From: Lateolabrax maculatus
Taxonomy: Eukaryota > Chordata > Actinopteri > Acropomatiformes > Lateolabracidae
DNA length: 64,000 nt
Direction of reading: 5' to 3'
Assembly: GCA_031216445.1 (NCBI GenBank)
Contig: CM062202.1
Location: forward strand, 16,815,501 to 16,879,500
Shown here: positions 30,201-44,000 of the stretch, one piece after another
How positions within the stretch are numbered: position 1 is the first letter of the stretch
Layout of the letters: each line of letters begins with the position of its first letter
Notes under the pieces: generated by a model
Seen by the model: only the letters and a program-made list of their open reading frames with translations
The model's database searches: none
Told to the model about the DNA's origin: nothing
Translations under genes and position numbers: made by a program

Positions 30201-31970
30201 CCAAGCACCACCAAAAAATGATGTAAACACCGATTAGCAATACCACCAATTCATAGGATAGGGCTAGACACTAAAACACATTTTAAAGGCTCGAGCAATG
30301 CTGGGGAGTATGCAGGATCACCGCTCCAAACATGCTGTAGTAAAAGGAGTGATACAAGTGCAAGTTTTCATGCCTTAGCTGGTGCAACTAGAGAGTAAGG
30401 GAAATGTCAACCACTTGTTGTACACGCCTCCACTGCCCTGAACATAAGAAACTGTCCTAAATAAGTGGAAACACCTGTGGGTGTAGACCCTTGGTTACAT
30501 TGTGAATCCCTTAGTTACTTAAATTTTTGAAAAAAGTAAAAGTAAAAATGCAAAGAGATTTCTTAGAGCTCAAGGTGACATCTTCAAATGACTCGCCCCA
30601 AATCTTAAGTAATTCAATTTACAGTGATATGAAACAGAGGAAAGCAGCAAACATTCGAGAATGAGGTGCTGGGGCCAACAAATGTTCAGCATTTCTGTTT
30701 GATAAATGACTGAAAGGATAATTAAGAATGTTGTTGATTAATGTTTTGACAAAAGTGTTTCAGTACTACCTTCAGTCCAGAGTCATACTGTTTTTAATCC
30801 AGGCAAAACATAGTTAGGGTAAAACGTCTCTGACAGTATCAATCATAACTGAACATTATAGGCTTTGTAAAGGCAGAATATGTGGCTGAGCTGTTGTATG
30901 GATTGCATTAGACTGTGTAGGTGTAGCTAACAATGTGGTCAGGGAGTGTAAAAAGCAACCCAGCACAAGGAAGGAAATATCATGTGCTAATGTATTTCTC
31001 CATTTATTCTTATTGTGGTTAATGTGCCATTGTTTTGTGCTACACATTTTAGAGCAGGTAGTTCTGCCCTGTTGTAAGCCCAGTTGTGTCCCTCTTGGTG
31101 CTTTGCTGGAGCACACTCTGTGCAGCCTGGAAGAGCACTGTTAGAACGGAAGAGAAATCAGCAGTGACGGATGAAAAAGGTCACGAGCTGGACTCTAATG
31201 CCTCCTCTAACCCAGACAGGCCAGCGTAGCTGTTCTCGAAAGGTTGATAAAGTCAATCCCTGGTGCCATTTGAGCGGCGATAAGAGCAGCAGACTGTGTA
31301 TGGTGGCCTGCTGGGAGTGTTGGGACTGCTGTGCTTCAGAGCAGAGAGAAAGTTTGATAGAGGCATCGCGAGTAAAAACCTGAGAGAGATTAGCACTAAT
31401 GAGCTGTGACTCGGTCGTGGAGAGAGCGGACTGTTAATGACGCTCTGTTGTTCTGCCTCTCACTGTTTCTATCTGTCTCTCTCTAACACACACACACACA
31501 CACAATCAAACATATATATACATTCACATGCACATCTATATGCACCGGGGGGATTTGGTATGAGCATCATTACCATCCTTCTGTTCGCCCTCTCCCCAGC
31601 CCGGTTTTTTGTTTTCTCTGGGTTTTTATTAGAACTGTTATCTGAACACATTTAAATCAAACAGCTGGAGCTGCAGATACCTGAGAATGTTTCAGTGAAT
31701 TTGCCAAAAAATAAGAGGCGGCGACAGGATTATAAACGTTCTTAAGCCTAAGAAGGCTCTGAAAACCAAGCAAAAGGCAACATGGTGTCAGGCAGTAAGC
31801 TTTGTAAGCTCGGCTTTGTCCTCTTTCACCTTCAGCATCCATACTGGAATGTTTTCCTCCAAATATGATCAATTATTGATGGGGGAAACCAGCATGAAGG
31901 AGGCTGTCAGGGTGCATTTTTTTTTCATTGTTGCATGATGAGGGGAACATTGTTTGGGGACGAAACGCGA

Positions 31971-32004
<34 letters not shown>

Positions 32005-35000
32005 CTTTGTGTACATTCATATTGTAGTCTATGTGTATGTGTGAAAGAAAGGAAAATAGAGCGAGAGAGGGAGAAGAGCAGCCCTGCAACAATTTAGTAG
32101 GAGTCAAAATGTAATAAAATAAAAGAGAAGAGCGGAGGGTGTGCAAATGGAAGCTGAGTCAGAGAGCCATAAAAGAACTAGCTGACTAAGAGAAGAAAAT
32201 GATCACTGAGAGTTTGGGCAACTTATACACTTTCATATTATTCACTGTGTTTTAAGGACCCAGTTAAAACAAAGCTGAATCCTAGGTTGACATTTTAGGT
32301 TTTCATTTAAAAAATTGACAAGAAGTGACAAAAAAGGTGCTCAGACATTGCAGAGGACAGCAGTGCAGGTGAAAAACACACTAGATAATAAGGTTTTTGT
32401 TCTCCCTCCCTCTCTCTCTCTCTCTCTCTCTCCGACTCTTCCTGTTTTTATTTATTTCCTCTGTTATTTCAGTTTTTCACAGACCCGTGTGCCAGCAGCC
32501 CCTGTCTCCATGGAAACTGCAGCCAGAGCGACGGTGGGGAGGAGGGGGAGCCAGCCTACACCTGTGAGTGCACTGAGGGCTACGAGGGGGAGAGGTGTGA
32601 TCAGATCCTATTGGACCTGCCAGCTGCAGAGTGGGACCCCTCCACCCCCTCCGCTCCCGAGCTGGCTACCCCAGTCGCCTCCACCACCACAGCCGCCACC
32701 CAGCCGCCGCAGCCAACGACCACCCCCTCCACCACAACACCAGCACCTCCCACCCTGCAGCCATGGCAACCCAAGCCCGGCCAGAGGCTCCTTGTGGTGC
32801 CGTGGGAGGCAGACAGGGTGAGATAAGTTCCACGCTAAATTTAAGTTCTTGTGGGTTTATCTTAAATGTAAATGTGTGAAAAAGAAAAAAAACAAAACAC
32901 ATGTTGTGTGTGTGTGTTTCAGGTGACGGAGGGTCTGCACTGTGTGAGTCCTGAGCTGTGCGAGCTGACATCGGGAACTCTGACTCTGTCTCTGGAGGTG
33001 CCTGAGGAGACGGCTGTAAAGTAAGAGTAACATTAAGTAGCTTTTATGACTGACTGCTATACCTTTAAAGCAGGGACGGATTAACCAGCTAGGGAGCCAC
33101 CGGGCAAAGTTTAGCTGTGGGCCCCTATTTATGCCCAGTTTCTCCTGCTGTCTTGTTGTCCTGTAGTTACCTGTCAGTTGCAGTGTTCACAGAAGACTAC
33201 AGACGGCGGCTTCATTATATTTTGGCCAGTGTCCCAGAAACCAACAAATGATACTATTGTTGAATACTATCCTGCTAAAGGTTTTCTGTGTGTCAGTAAG
33301 TTTGAGGAACACCATGCAATCTTATTATCAACTGAAATAAAATAGGTATTAAAAGAATTTGAGTCTATATTGTGTTTTAGTGGTACGTGATACATGGAAA
33401 ATGTGCAGTTAATCAAATTACCACAAACTGAAATTGACAGAGGTGGAAAGTAACTAAGTACTTGTACTCAAGTAATGTACTTAAAGGTGCAATTTGAGGT
33501 ACTTGTACTTTACGTGAGTATTTCCATTTTCTGCTACTTTATACTTCTACTCCACAACAGTTGAGAGGTGAATATTGTACTTTTCACTCCACTACATTTG
33601 TTTGATAACTTCAATTACTAGTTACTTTGCAGATTCAGATTAATAACACAAAATATACATCAACAGATAAAATGATGTATTATTATAAGTTAAGATGAGA
33701 ACGAACATTAATGCATCAATAATTATTACACCAATACACATTATTCTGAAATTAGCCATTCTGCATAATACGTACTTTTACTAAGACTAAAGCACAGTTG
33801 CATCAATTATATTGACTCTTTATTTCCTCTACATTCATGTTGAAAGTAGCAGAGGACTTCGAAATTGATGCATAAAAAGCACAAATTGGTTCATAGAAAT
33901 TCACCATGAATGCAGGACATTAAGTCTTTTGGCATCGCGGTTGCCTTTTCCGAAGTCCTTGTGAATTCTCCTTCACATCTTTTCTTGACCTCATGACGTT
34001 TTCCATCGAGGTCAAGGAAAAGTGGTTAGGAAGAGACAAGGCACATTTTTCTGACTATTTGACCTCAGCCAGAGTCTACTCGCACAAGTGTTTTCACCTA
34101 TGCCTGGTTGGACCACATATGGGTGTCTACAGACTGTGCCTGACGGAAATCTTTGTGACTCTCCTGTAAGGTTTTCCGACACCTGTGGAGTGTTACACCA
34201 TTGTCATTTATATTGTTATATGGAATAGCTCCAAAATGAGCAGAGGTGTAAAAGGCCAACACAAGTGAAAACACCTGTGTGGGTGTGCAGGGCCTTTAAA
34301 AGAAAAGAATATTCTTATGAAAAGTAATCTTGTTTTTGTTTACCTCCAGTGGATTAAGTTCTAACCTTACGTTGTGTTGTATGTTAAGACTTATGTAGTT
34401 CTTTTCACCAAGTGGGAGATATCTTAGCAGTCAGAAATCCCCAATATCCCCAACTTGGAATAACAACTAGGTGGCTTTTCTTTCTCAGCTGCTCATACAG
34501 TCTGACCCATGTAATGTGAATTACCATAATGATGTAAAGTTGACACAGGATGTGGTGACAGGTGACAGGTGTGTTTACAGCAGACATGAAACTTTCACCT
34601 AGAAGTTGCCAGTGATACAGTGGTTTTCAGCTTAGCGTTAAGTAATCACAGAATATAACCAAAAAACTTCATTAATAAACTCAACCTTGCTTTTTGGATC
34701 CTAATCAACCAAAATAACATATGATAATAACATAATCACCATAAAGAAAGAAACAAATACAAAATAATCTACTTTGCACAGCATTTTATCTGCATACTTT
34801 CTATGCAGCAAGTTTTGTTGGCAACATGACACAGCATGTACTGTAGCTTTTGCAACTAATAACTTTCCATTTGAATCTCTTCATGACCCCGACACTGTAT
34901 TACCTGTATTACACCACTCCAGGTGTATTCCATCTTTCCAGAACATGTTTGCTCACAAACAGTACTACAGTGGCTCTGTAGAAATGGGTCAATGAATAAT

Positions 35001-38000
35001 GCAGAAGCAGTGGTCAAGGTGAATGTTGGGTGTCCTTGATTGTGCCCCTCATTATAGATGGTAGGCACGACTCGGGGCTCTGATCATGATCGCAGACTGG
35101 GAGCTGCGAGTTAATCAACCGCTGCTGCTTTGTTTTAATACTGTATCATTACACACACACACCTGAACACACACCCAGATGCAGGCAGTGAAGGACACTA
35201 TACATGCACCACTTGAAGCAGTGATCCAAAAGTGACATCGATTTAGAGAGGCTTATAATAATGTAATAACGCTCTTGTATCCCAAAGGGGCTGAAGAGAG
35301 TAAGAGAGGCTATCATACCACTGCAGATACTCAATGTGCAAACAATTACCAGTACAAGCATTTTATGTAACAATATCAACCACACTGACACTGAGTATTA
35401 CTCATGAGAATATTAGCTGTTTTAAATAATAGTCTAATTAATGTAATTACTTTGAAACAAAAATGAATTAAGATTATAATAACTGACTTGCAACTAAATT
35501 AACTTTAATAGAAATGGAAAATTAGTTGAAAATACCAACAAAATAAAATGAAACGAAGCCTTTCACTTTTCTAACATATAGACCACCGTTTTAAATAACT
35601 ATCCCTCGATGTATCAAATACCCAATGGCTCATTTTAGCTTGACGTAGAAGTAGTTCCCCAGATATCTGAGCAGCTCATGTTGTCCCTCAGGCTGAGCCC
35701 AGACACCCTGCGAAGGAAAACTAATTTCAGCTGCTAGCAGCCTGTCCACCGTCTTATAATTTCGGTCACTGCTCGTAGCCTCACCTTCAGGCTCAGCTCC
35801 CTCTTCACCTCAACATCTTGGGACGGCCGCCGTGCCGATCTACCTGTGACACTCCAGGTTGCCCTTGCTCATGAACACGACCTAAAATATATCCATTTAT
35901 ATCCCGAACCGTGCCCGGCAGGCCTTCTCTGAAGGAAGTTGGCTCATGTAAGGAGCAATGTCAAGTTTTCTCTTTTATGACTCTAAATGGTCACTTTTTA
36001 AAAACGTCTTAAATATTGGCTCTTTATTAAGATTAATAGAATTACTATTTAACCTTTTTTGTACAGCCGTGTGGGCAAGTTTGGTGCCAGTATTTCGTTT
36101 TGCAGTAATATATCAAACAGCTTATGGTTGTACATGTGTGATGACAACCATCTGATTCTGTATTAACACATTTAATACATGTATCAGCTATTTTTAATCC
36201 TCTTTTTCACTGTAGAGCACCTTCAGCTGCGTCCCTTTGTATGAAAAGTAATGTAGAGGTAATAATGATAATTACTGTTGTTGTTAGTTATGTAAGCAGT
36301 CATTAAAACAGGTGCACAAAGACAAGGGCTGAGAGGTTAATCACAGATTGTTTATTTTGTTAATATAAGAATGATTATTGCGGGTGTGGGAGTGAGGTTA
36401 AAGGGGTGTTTAGAAGCATTTAACTGGTGAGGAGCCTCATTGAAACCGTTGAGCATCTCTCTTAAAGCCCTGGCTGACAGGTTTCACTCTGCCGGACTGT
36501 TTCTCTTTCATGAGGATTACTTCCAGAGTGGTAACTCAGCTCTGCGCTGGTGTTTGCCGTCTCCTCAGCAGGCTGGCAGCTGTTGGATCTCAGTGTCTCT
36601 GGCAGGAAACATCGCCGACATTGTTCATCTCACTGTGCCCAGCAGGAGACCGGCTGCTCCCCTCAGATGTCTGAGAAAAGCAATATCATTTAGGTTGTTG
36701 GGAATGTTGACTGGACTACAAGATGATTTGTTCTCTTGGTGGTTGTTGTCACCATATAGCTTTGCCTGACTCGCACAAGTGTATTTTTAACATTTTGATC
36801 CTTGTTAGGCTCAGTGAATTCCATTAATATGTGTTGTGGGCTAAACTATAATATAGTATGAAGTATTGTTTATTTACCTAAATGCATCCAGTGTTAGCCA
36901 TATTAGAGGTATTATATCAGAATATTTGTCAAGTAAATACCATCTTGGATAACTTGCTGTGTGGCGCCAGAAGAAAGCTCATGTAGGGCCCAGAACGGAA
37001 AGGGTTCATCCCAAAAAAAGTATGAATGTGGTCAGATCATTTATTGGCTATCTGCCCATTTAATTTTGATATGTCTGATCGCTTCTTCATGGCAGTGTAT
37101 GGATGAGAGACCTTTGTTTTCATTGGCACAAGGTTAAGGGTATTACCTTGCAACAGCATTAAAAATGTATGACAAATGTGTAATCAATACATTTGTATAG
37201 GTACAGCATCAAAACAAATAAGTCTGTTTGTTTGAGTATCAAAATATCAAGTGCCCATGCAAGCACTCTCTCTTTTCTGTTTGTCTCTGTGTTGACTCTG
37301 CTTCTTTCCCAGTTTCTCAGTCTTAGTTTTCACTGATCTGTCCAAATTGTCTGAGGTCCTGATGAATGATAGCTCCAAACACACTGGCTGCATTTCACAA
37401 CAGTGTTTCCACAGGAAGCAACATCACCCCCACTGAGTCAGACCACTGGCAGCCATTATTCACCAGCCCTGAACATGTTGGAGTAACAAACAGGAAGACT
37501 TATCCTTTATTCATCAGTCTTGTGTTCAAACACGGCAGAAAGTGTCCACCAGTATAACACTAACCATCAGCTGTCTGTCAGCCACCATCAGAATGGAGGG
37601 TGATACGTTATCAAGCTTTTCATTTTGACTAAATTGAGGATGAGAAAAAGTAGAGAAGTTCTTGCAGAAGTTTAGTTCATTAATTGTATCTTTCATGGGG
37701 ATTGTAATACCATTTAAGATAGATTGCAATGTGGATTGTGTTTCTAATACTTTGTACATTCAGTATCCATTATTTAAACTGAATATTGCAAACCTGCAGT
37801 ACAAAAGCCGATAAAGCAGCTGAGAATTGTCACCAATTAAAAAGGGATCATGGCCATCGGTATATAAACTTGCAGTCTGTAAAAAAAAAACTGTAGACAA
37901 AGCCCACAATAATCAGATTCTCCTCTTGAATCTCCTTCCTCCTTTATCTCCTTACCCTCTATCCTTCTCTCCCCTACTTTGTCTCTCCAACTAGGGTGGC

Positions 38001-41000
38001 AGTGAATGCCAGTGGAGCTCCAGTGCTGTGGCGTGTGAATGAAGAGGGTTTCCTCCGTTCCTCCATTTTGAATGGCACTACAATGTGGTTCCTGCAGGCC
38101 CCCGATGGACTGGTGGTGCCAGACCAATCGCTGCCTCTGGGACAGAACTACTTCCTCAGTAAGATTCCTCTATCCAAACCCACAGCTGTTATTTTTTGCC
38201 CATTTCTTGGCAGCATCACGTAGCCAAAAACATCAGGTGGTTTATGAAAAATGTGTTAATTAAAGGTGTCAAACTACGATGAGTAGCTGAGCACTATAAT
38301 TGACTTATTGACGAGTGCACAGATAAAATGATAAATACTTTTTACGAGTGCAAATATTGAATGCTAATTTGTGAACAGAGATGTTTATCAGATTAAGCCT
38401 GTTTTTATCCAACATTTGTGTCTTTATCAGAACAAGATCAAATTTACAGAGAAGAGAAAATGTATCATTTAAATTCTACCTACTCATTTAATTTGTGTGC
38501 TTGTTCATCCAACAACCATAGAGAAGCCAAATAGGAAACATTTTGAAATACCTCCAAATAGCTCCTTTACCACTGAGCCAAAAACATTTGAGGATCAATG
38601 AATTTAAATAAATTGTCTTTACAACGTTTATTCCTGACATGTCATTGGGGAGAATCACATAATATTTGCATATATGAGTCATCTTATTATATTTCCATAT
38701 TAAAAAAAAAACAGATATTTATGCTGATATTCCATCTGTATTTTGAGACTGACCTTACACACACACACACACACACACACACCCACACACACACACACAC
38801 ATACACACACATAAAGATTTTGTGAAAGAGTACTCACACATTTGTGCCAAAACGTGGTGTGAGCTGCAGTGGGTGCTGGGGGGGGGGGGGGTAAATTGGA
38901 GTCTCACTCTTTGACTGAGGGGCCGGCTGACCTCTGTGTGCGGTGCTGTTTCACTACGCTGCCTGTCTGCTCACCTTGATATGTCTGCTAACTCTGTGGC
39001 AACAGAGCTTCTGCTTCGCATGCGAGAGAGATAGAGAGAGAGACGGGGGGGTGGGGGGGTGACATTGGGGAGTTAAATCAGGGGGGAGGAAAGATAATGG
39101 AAGGTGGAAGAGAGGAAGAGTCAGATAAGGAGGGAGAAAGACGGGAAAGAAGAGATGGCAAGACAGAAAGGGATTAGAGAAAAGGACAGAGGGACGGGGG
39201 GTGCAGAAAGAGGGAAGAGTGAAGGTCAAACTGCCAGAGGAAGATGAAGACGCATGTAAAGCATCAGTAAGGAGGGAGGAGCTTTGCACAGTGACATTGC
39301 ATTTCCCTGTTCACACGTCACGGTGACTGAATGTTTGCAATGTGCGCTCACGCTTTTAAGGAGCGGTGACACTGCATGTCCAACATTCGATGTCATTGGG
39401 CTGACAATCATTTGGTCAGGGGTGACAGCGAAGCACGAGTTGTTTCATCTGCCCTCTGATTGGCTGAGGAGCTTGCATCGTCAGTGTCTCGTCAGTGGTG
39501 GACTTGCAGCTCATTGGCTCAGAAAGGGCTCTAAAATATGGCCGTTGATATTCGCTATGAGGCTATTTTTATCCAAGTGCTCATGTAGCTGTCAGCTTTG
39601 ATTGAAGATATAATAAGAGATGTTCTGAACTTATAGACCCAGAGAGACAAGACGGAGAGGCACACACTCTATTTTACTGTACAATGAAGATCTGTTTTGA
39701 TTTATCAGTTCTTAACACCACATGGAAGTTTTACAGCCAAGGAATCATGTAAATGAATGAATTTGTTGACAAGACACTGGGCCCTATTTAAACGTTCTAT
39801 AGCGCACGGTCTAAAGCGCATGGCGCAAGTGCATTTAGGGCCTGCTTAACTAATGCTAGTTAAACGGAACATAATCTGGGCACAAAGTAAGACGCAAAGG
39901 GTTTTTACTTAGTGTCTTAATTAATCATAGGTGTGTTTTGGGTGTAACATGAATTTAAACAAACAGAGTGTCATCTCCCACTCCCTCTAAAAGCCAGGTG
40001 CGCTTACACCTTGGCGCATTTCTATTGAAATGGCGGATTCGGCAAGTTGGAGGAACGAGTCAGTTGCCGATTCTAATTGCTGAAAGGAGTATGGAAACCT
40101 GATCACTGTAATCTCCAAAAATGTTAATGGAATAAACTATCTAACTTCAATGCACAATTGAACGACCACAAATGTCAATCTGATGGTGGCGCTAGGAGAA
40201 AAAGTCAGAGGATCACCAAAGTCAGTAGGATTCATCCTCGGGTGACCATGAATGTCTGAACATACCTCACCCACACTATAAGACAGGCGTGAGGCGACCG
40301 ACATCACCATTGCGACTAATATGACTAAAATACATTTCAAAATGCTGTCTTTTCGCAAATTTTTCTAACAAACTTTCTATCATTAAGTCAGATTTTCTCT
40401 CCAAACACTTGGGGATCATCATCATTTAATTCTATCTGCTAACGTTACATGAATAGTTTATAAGGTTGTCAACTCTTCCGTGGTAGGTGTGTTGCGTGTG
40501 GGCGCCCCCACAGCCCCGGAGGTCACCCTGCGCCTCAACCTGACAGTGAAGGCCAGCAGCTGTGTGGAGCCCGGCAGCAGCTTCAGTGACCCTCAGTGCT
40601 CCGGGAAAGGCAAATGTATCACACAGCCGTCTGAGGTGAGAAATGACAGATGTAAAATCATCAAAGCAGAGAATGTGGATGGAAGACAACAATTGAGCTT
40701 TTGTATGATTGAACCTGAAAGGCACAGGAGAATTTTTTATTATTATTTTGTACTTGAATAGGAAATCTTATAGAATATATCCTATAGAAAGAGTCCTCAA
40801 ATATAGATTTGGTAGTGAGGCAATCCATTGAAATGGGAAGTGAAGCATCCAGATATTTGAAGTGACAAATATCAGGCTTGTTTCTTTTCACTGTTTATAT
40901 AAGCCTGGTTTCAGCAAACACTTACTTCACACCTTAGACAAAACAACAGTGCAACTGCAAAATAAGCAAAAGCAAAGTCTCCATATTATTATAACTCAAC

Positions 41001-44000
41001 ATTATCACTGCAGCTGCATCATTGCGTCCAGTGATGGAAATGCCTTTTGATCATTATTCACGAATGCAGCAGCAAAAAACCTCTCCTTGGCTTTCACTTC
41101 TCAGCAGAGAACAGTGCAGAGCACTACAGAAAACAAATGAACATATCCAGAACAACGCAATGCCGCAAATTGCAGCAGTGCAACATGATCAAAATGTATT
41201 TATGTATTTTAATTGTGGGATTTACAGTTTGACTCATTATCCGTTGCTGATAGTCAAAAATACAAAAGCCGATGGTATAGCAGCACCCTTGAAGACAAAG
41301 GAAAAAAAAAAAAAAACATGCTGCAGCAGAAGCAGAAGGAAGCACTTGTTAGTCCCCTCTACATCCATACATTGAACTAAAAGAGATGTAGTGGTAGTGA
41401 CTCTCACTGGTCGTGCCAAACCATTAACAGAAGGGTAGAGAGGGGGGTGTTACAGAGACCATTTGATGTTTTCTCTCTTTAAACTCAGTTTGTCATTATT
41501 CCTCCCCCCGCTGTTTCAGAAAATAAAAAAGGTGTTACTGCATTATGTTACCGTGTTATTCTTCCTTTCCTCCCTATCTCCCATGTTTCACCTCTAAGGT
41601 TCGTTGATTAGACGTGTGAAAGTTGTGTTTTTGTGTTCTTACAGAGCACTTTCTTCTGCGAGTGCCAGGACGGCTACACTGGAATCTTCTGTGAGGAATT
41701 CGACGCCTGCCACCACAGGCCTTGTCGCAACAATGGCACCTGCACCGATGTTAGACAGGGGGGTGAAGGACACAACTTCACATGCACCTGCCCCCCAGGT
41801 GTGTGTGTGTCCACGTGTGCATCATGCCTTTCTATCTAGAGTCTCAGGCATCTAGATGTATTTATTTCAGGACAGTTTGTGATATACATGTGCATAAGGA
41901 TTCATAAAGACTAACTGGAGTCTTAGCCTAACTGTGCGCTGTTGGTTGGTATGATTAGAGTTGTGCTGATGTAAAAACTGAAACCCTCTCTCTTTGTTTT
42001 AGAAAATCTCTGAATAAGAACACAGGAACAGACAGTGTATTGAACCTTTGATCTTGTCAGATTTATTTTAGGACAGGGACTTGAAATGAGGGCCTCTGGT
42101 AGGAAGGTAAATGTCAGAGGTGACCGCTGATTGCCTGTCACTTCACGTTAGGGAATCGTGCTAACAAGCCCTGTGTGCAGCTGATGAGAAGCAGCATTGT
42201 CAAATTTAATTTAACTACGTGGCTCAAATCAGTACATTTTATAGCCTTTGATGACTTATTTACATATTTCTGTATTTCTCTATTAGGATCCCCATTAGTC
42301 TCTAACATGGTTGCTGCAACTCTTTCTGGGGTTTACAAACATCTGTAGTCTAATAATGAAATCAAGTAGTCTGACTATAAACTGTGTGTTTGTCAGGTTA
42401 TGAAGGGGAGCGCTGCCAGTTGCTGGTTGATCACTGCCTCTCTCAGCCCTGCAAGAATGGAGCCTCTTGTTTCAGCAGCCTGGCCGGGCCCAGGTGCTAC
42501 TGTCCCGAAGGTAGGAACCTAATCGCTGCGTGCTGGAACTAATCTGTGTGTTGAAGGGCTGGTGTGTGGGAGTGTCAGAAATACATGGTTTGTGTGTGTT
42601 CAGAATAGAACTGAGTGCACAGTATTATCACTTAAATTATTTTAATTTGTTTTGAAACAAGAAACCAATTTGTATTTGACACTGTGACGTTTGTGTGTCA
42701 TTGTGGGAAGAAAAAGAGAGTGTGTACAACCTGCAATAGTGTGTGTATTTTTCAGCTGTCTGATCCCAGTTATTCTGTGTCTGCTGCGTGTTTAACAGTA
42801 TCTGTGCCACTGAGATGCTTAATTTAAACCTTCCTCCTCTAGTCTAATTAGTCTGCATAGCCTCAGCGACCTGCATCAGCCTCTCTGGGGAAATCTGTGA
42901 CCGCAAAACTTCTGCCGAAACAGCAATTCTCAACAAGAGCACACTAGTTTGCGATTAATATACGCCATGTACCAACAACAGTGTATACGGAGAGCGTGTG
43001 TATGCACACACATGCGCGCACACGCACACACACACACACAATGCAGGGAAACATTAGGTAACAATGGACTTCACAACATAAGTAAAGAAACAGCAGATGG
43101 ATGTAAAACCTGGCAGGGGCTGTTTCATTGTTCCCAGCTCCCAGTGGTCAGTTCATTCTCGATCTGGAGGAGGCGTCACTCACACTGCAACACCTGGCTG
43201 TACTGTTAATCTGCAGCTGCCTAAAAAAACAAGGTCTCCAAGGAGGATAATAATTCTTAATCCACCACTTGTGTTTTTATTTTCATAAAATGAAAGACAC
43301 AGGAGCGAGAGTGGCGGTAAGAACTGTGCCAGCACCTCTTAATTAGTGCAAGGAGATTTTGTTGAGAGGGCTTATAAAAATTTCATGGGCTTATTAGATA
43401 ATTGTGTGTCCGAGGGAACTTTGACTTCTTGACAAATTCAGCTCTGTTTATTTACAGATAGCAAGCAAAGTAAATCAATCTCAATTTCAGCTCCAAGTTC
43501 TTTATTATCAAGTAAACAGCAATTACATAAATAAGTGCAGTAGCTCAAATATAGGAATATAATATAATGTAATGTAAAATATAGTATGAAATTAAATATA
43601 ATACTATGGTAGAGGGGTGAAGCTTATAAACAGCTTATAAACAGTCAGTAAAATGAAAATATATACTGTATGTTACTGTTGATGGTAACACCTGTGCTTT
43701 TCCTACTATGACAAATCAAAATATCTACTGCAAAATAATTTAACATAACAAAACATGAATAATAATCCACATTTTTTTCCTCATGAATACTGTAAAAGCT
43801 AGTAGGAGTCAATAAAGTTAATGCTGAGAAAGTTATGTTTTTCATGTTGCAGCAGTTTGAAAGATTTCTTGAGTTTGGAAAGAAATACAGACAAACTTCA
43901 GGATTAACAGGGATATCTCTACTAAAAGAAGAGCTCTACCCATACAAACGCAATATGGGAAATCCATAGAAAAGGATATTCCAGTATAGCACACGATGCT

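Larger units (their letters stand above)
9555..32472 (+). other. dner: dner intron 1 (22.9 kb)
   Basis: Long first intron, phase 0. It holds no recognisable host gene on either strand. It contains microsatellites, poly(A)/poly(T) runs, mobile-element remnants (near 14270, 22280, 23840 and 28730), two RFX-type motifs (10048, 27418) and one candidate 62-nt cassette exon (27168-27229). Stretches not listed separately are AT-rich unique-looking sequence in which I see nothing definite. Two segments (about 29870-30190 and 31150-31440) are repeat-free and motif-dense and may be conserved enhancers (inference only). Confidence 0.85.
33021..37994 (+). other. dner: dner intron 3 (5.0 kb)
   Basis: Phase 2 intron with repeat remnants at 33070-33140, 33441-33790 and 35690-35885. 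The rest is AT-rich with no exon-like segment that I can support. Confidence 0.85.
38159..40486 (+). other. dner: dner intron 4 (2.3 kb)
   Basis: Phase 1 intron. It contains a long CA repeat, a G14 run, a purine-rich stretch (39018-39280) and a teleost repeat remnant (39778-40110). No exon-like segment seen. Confidence 0.85.
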
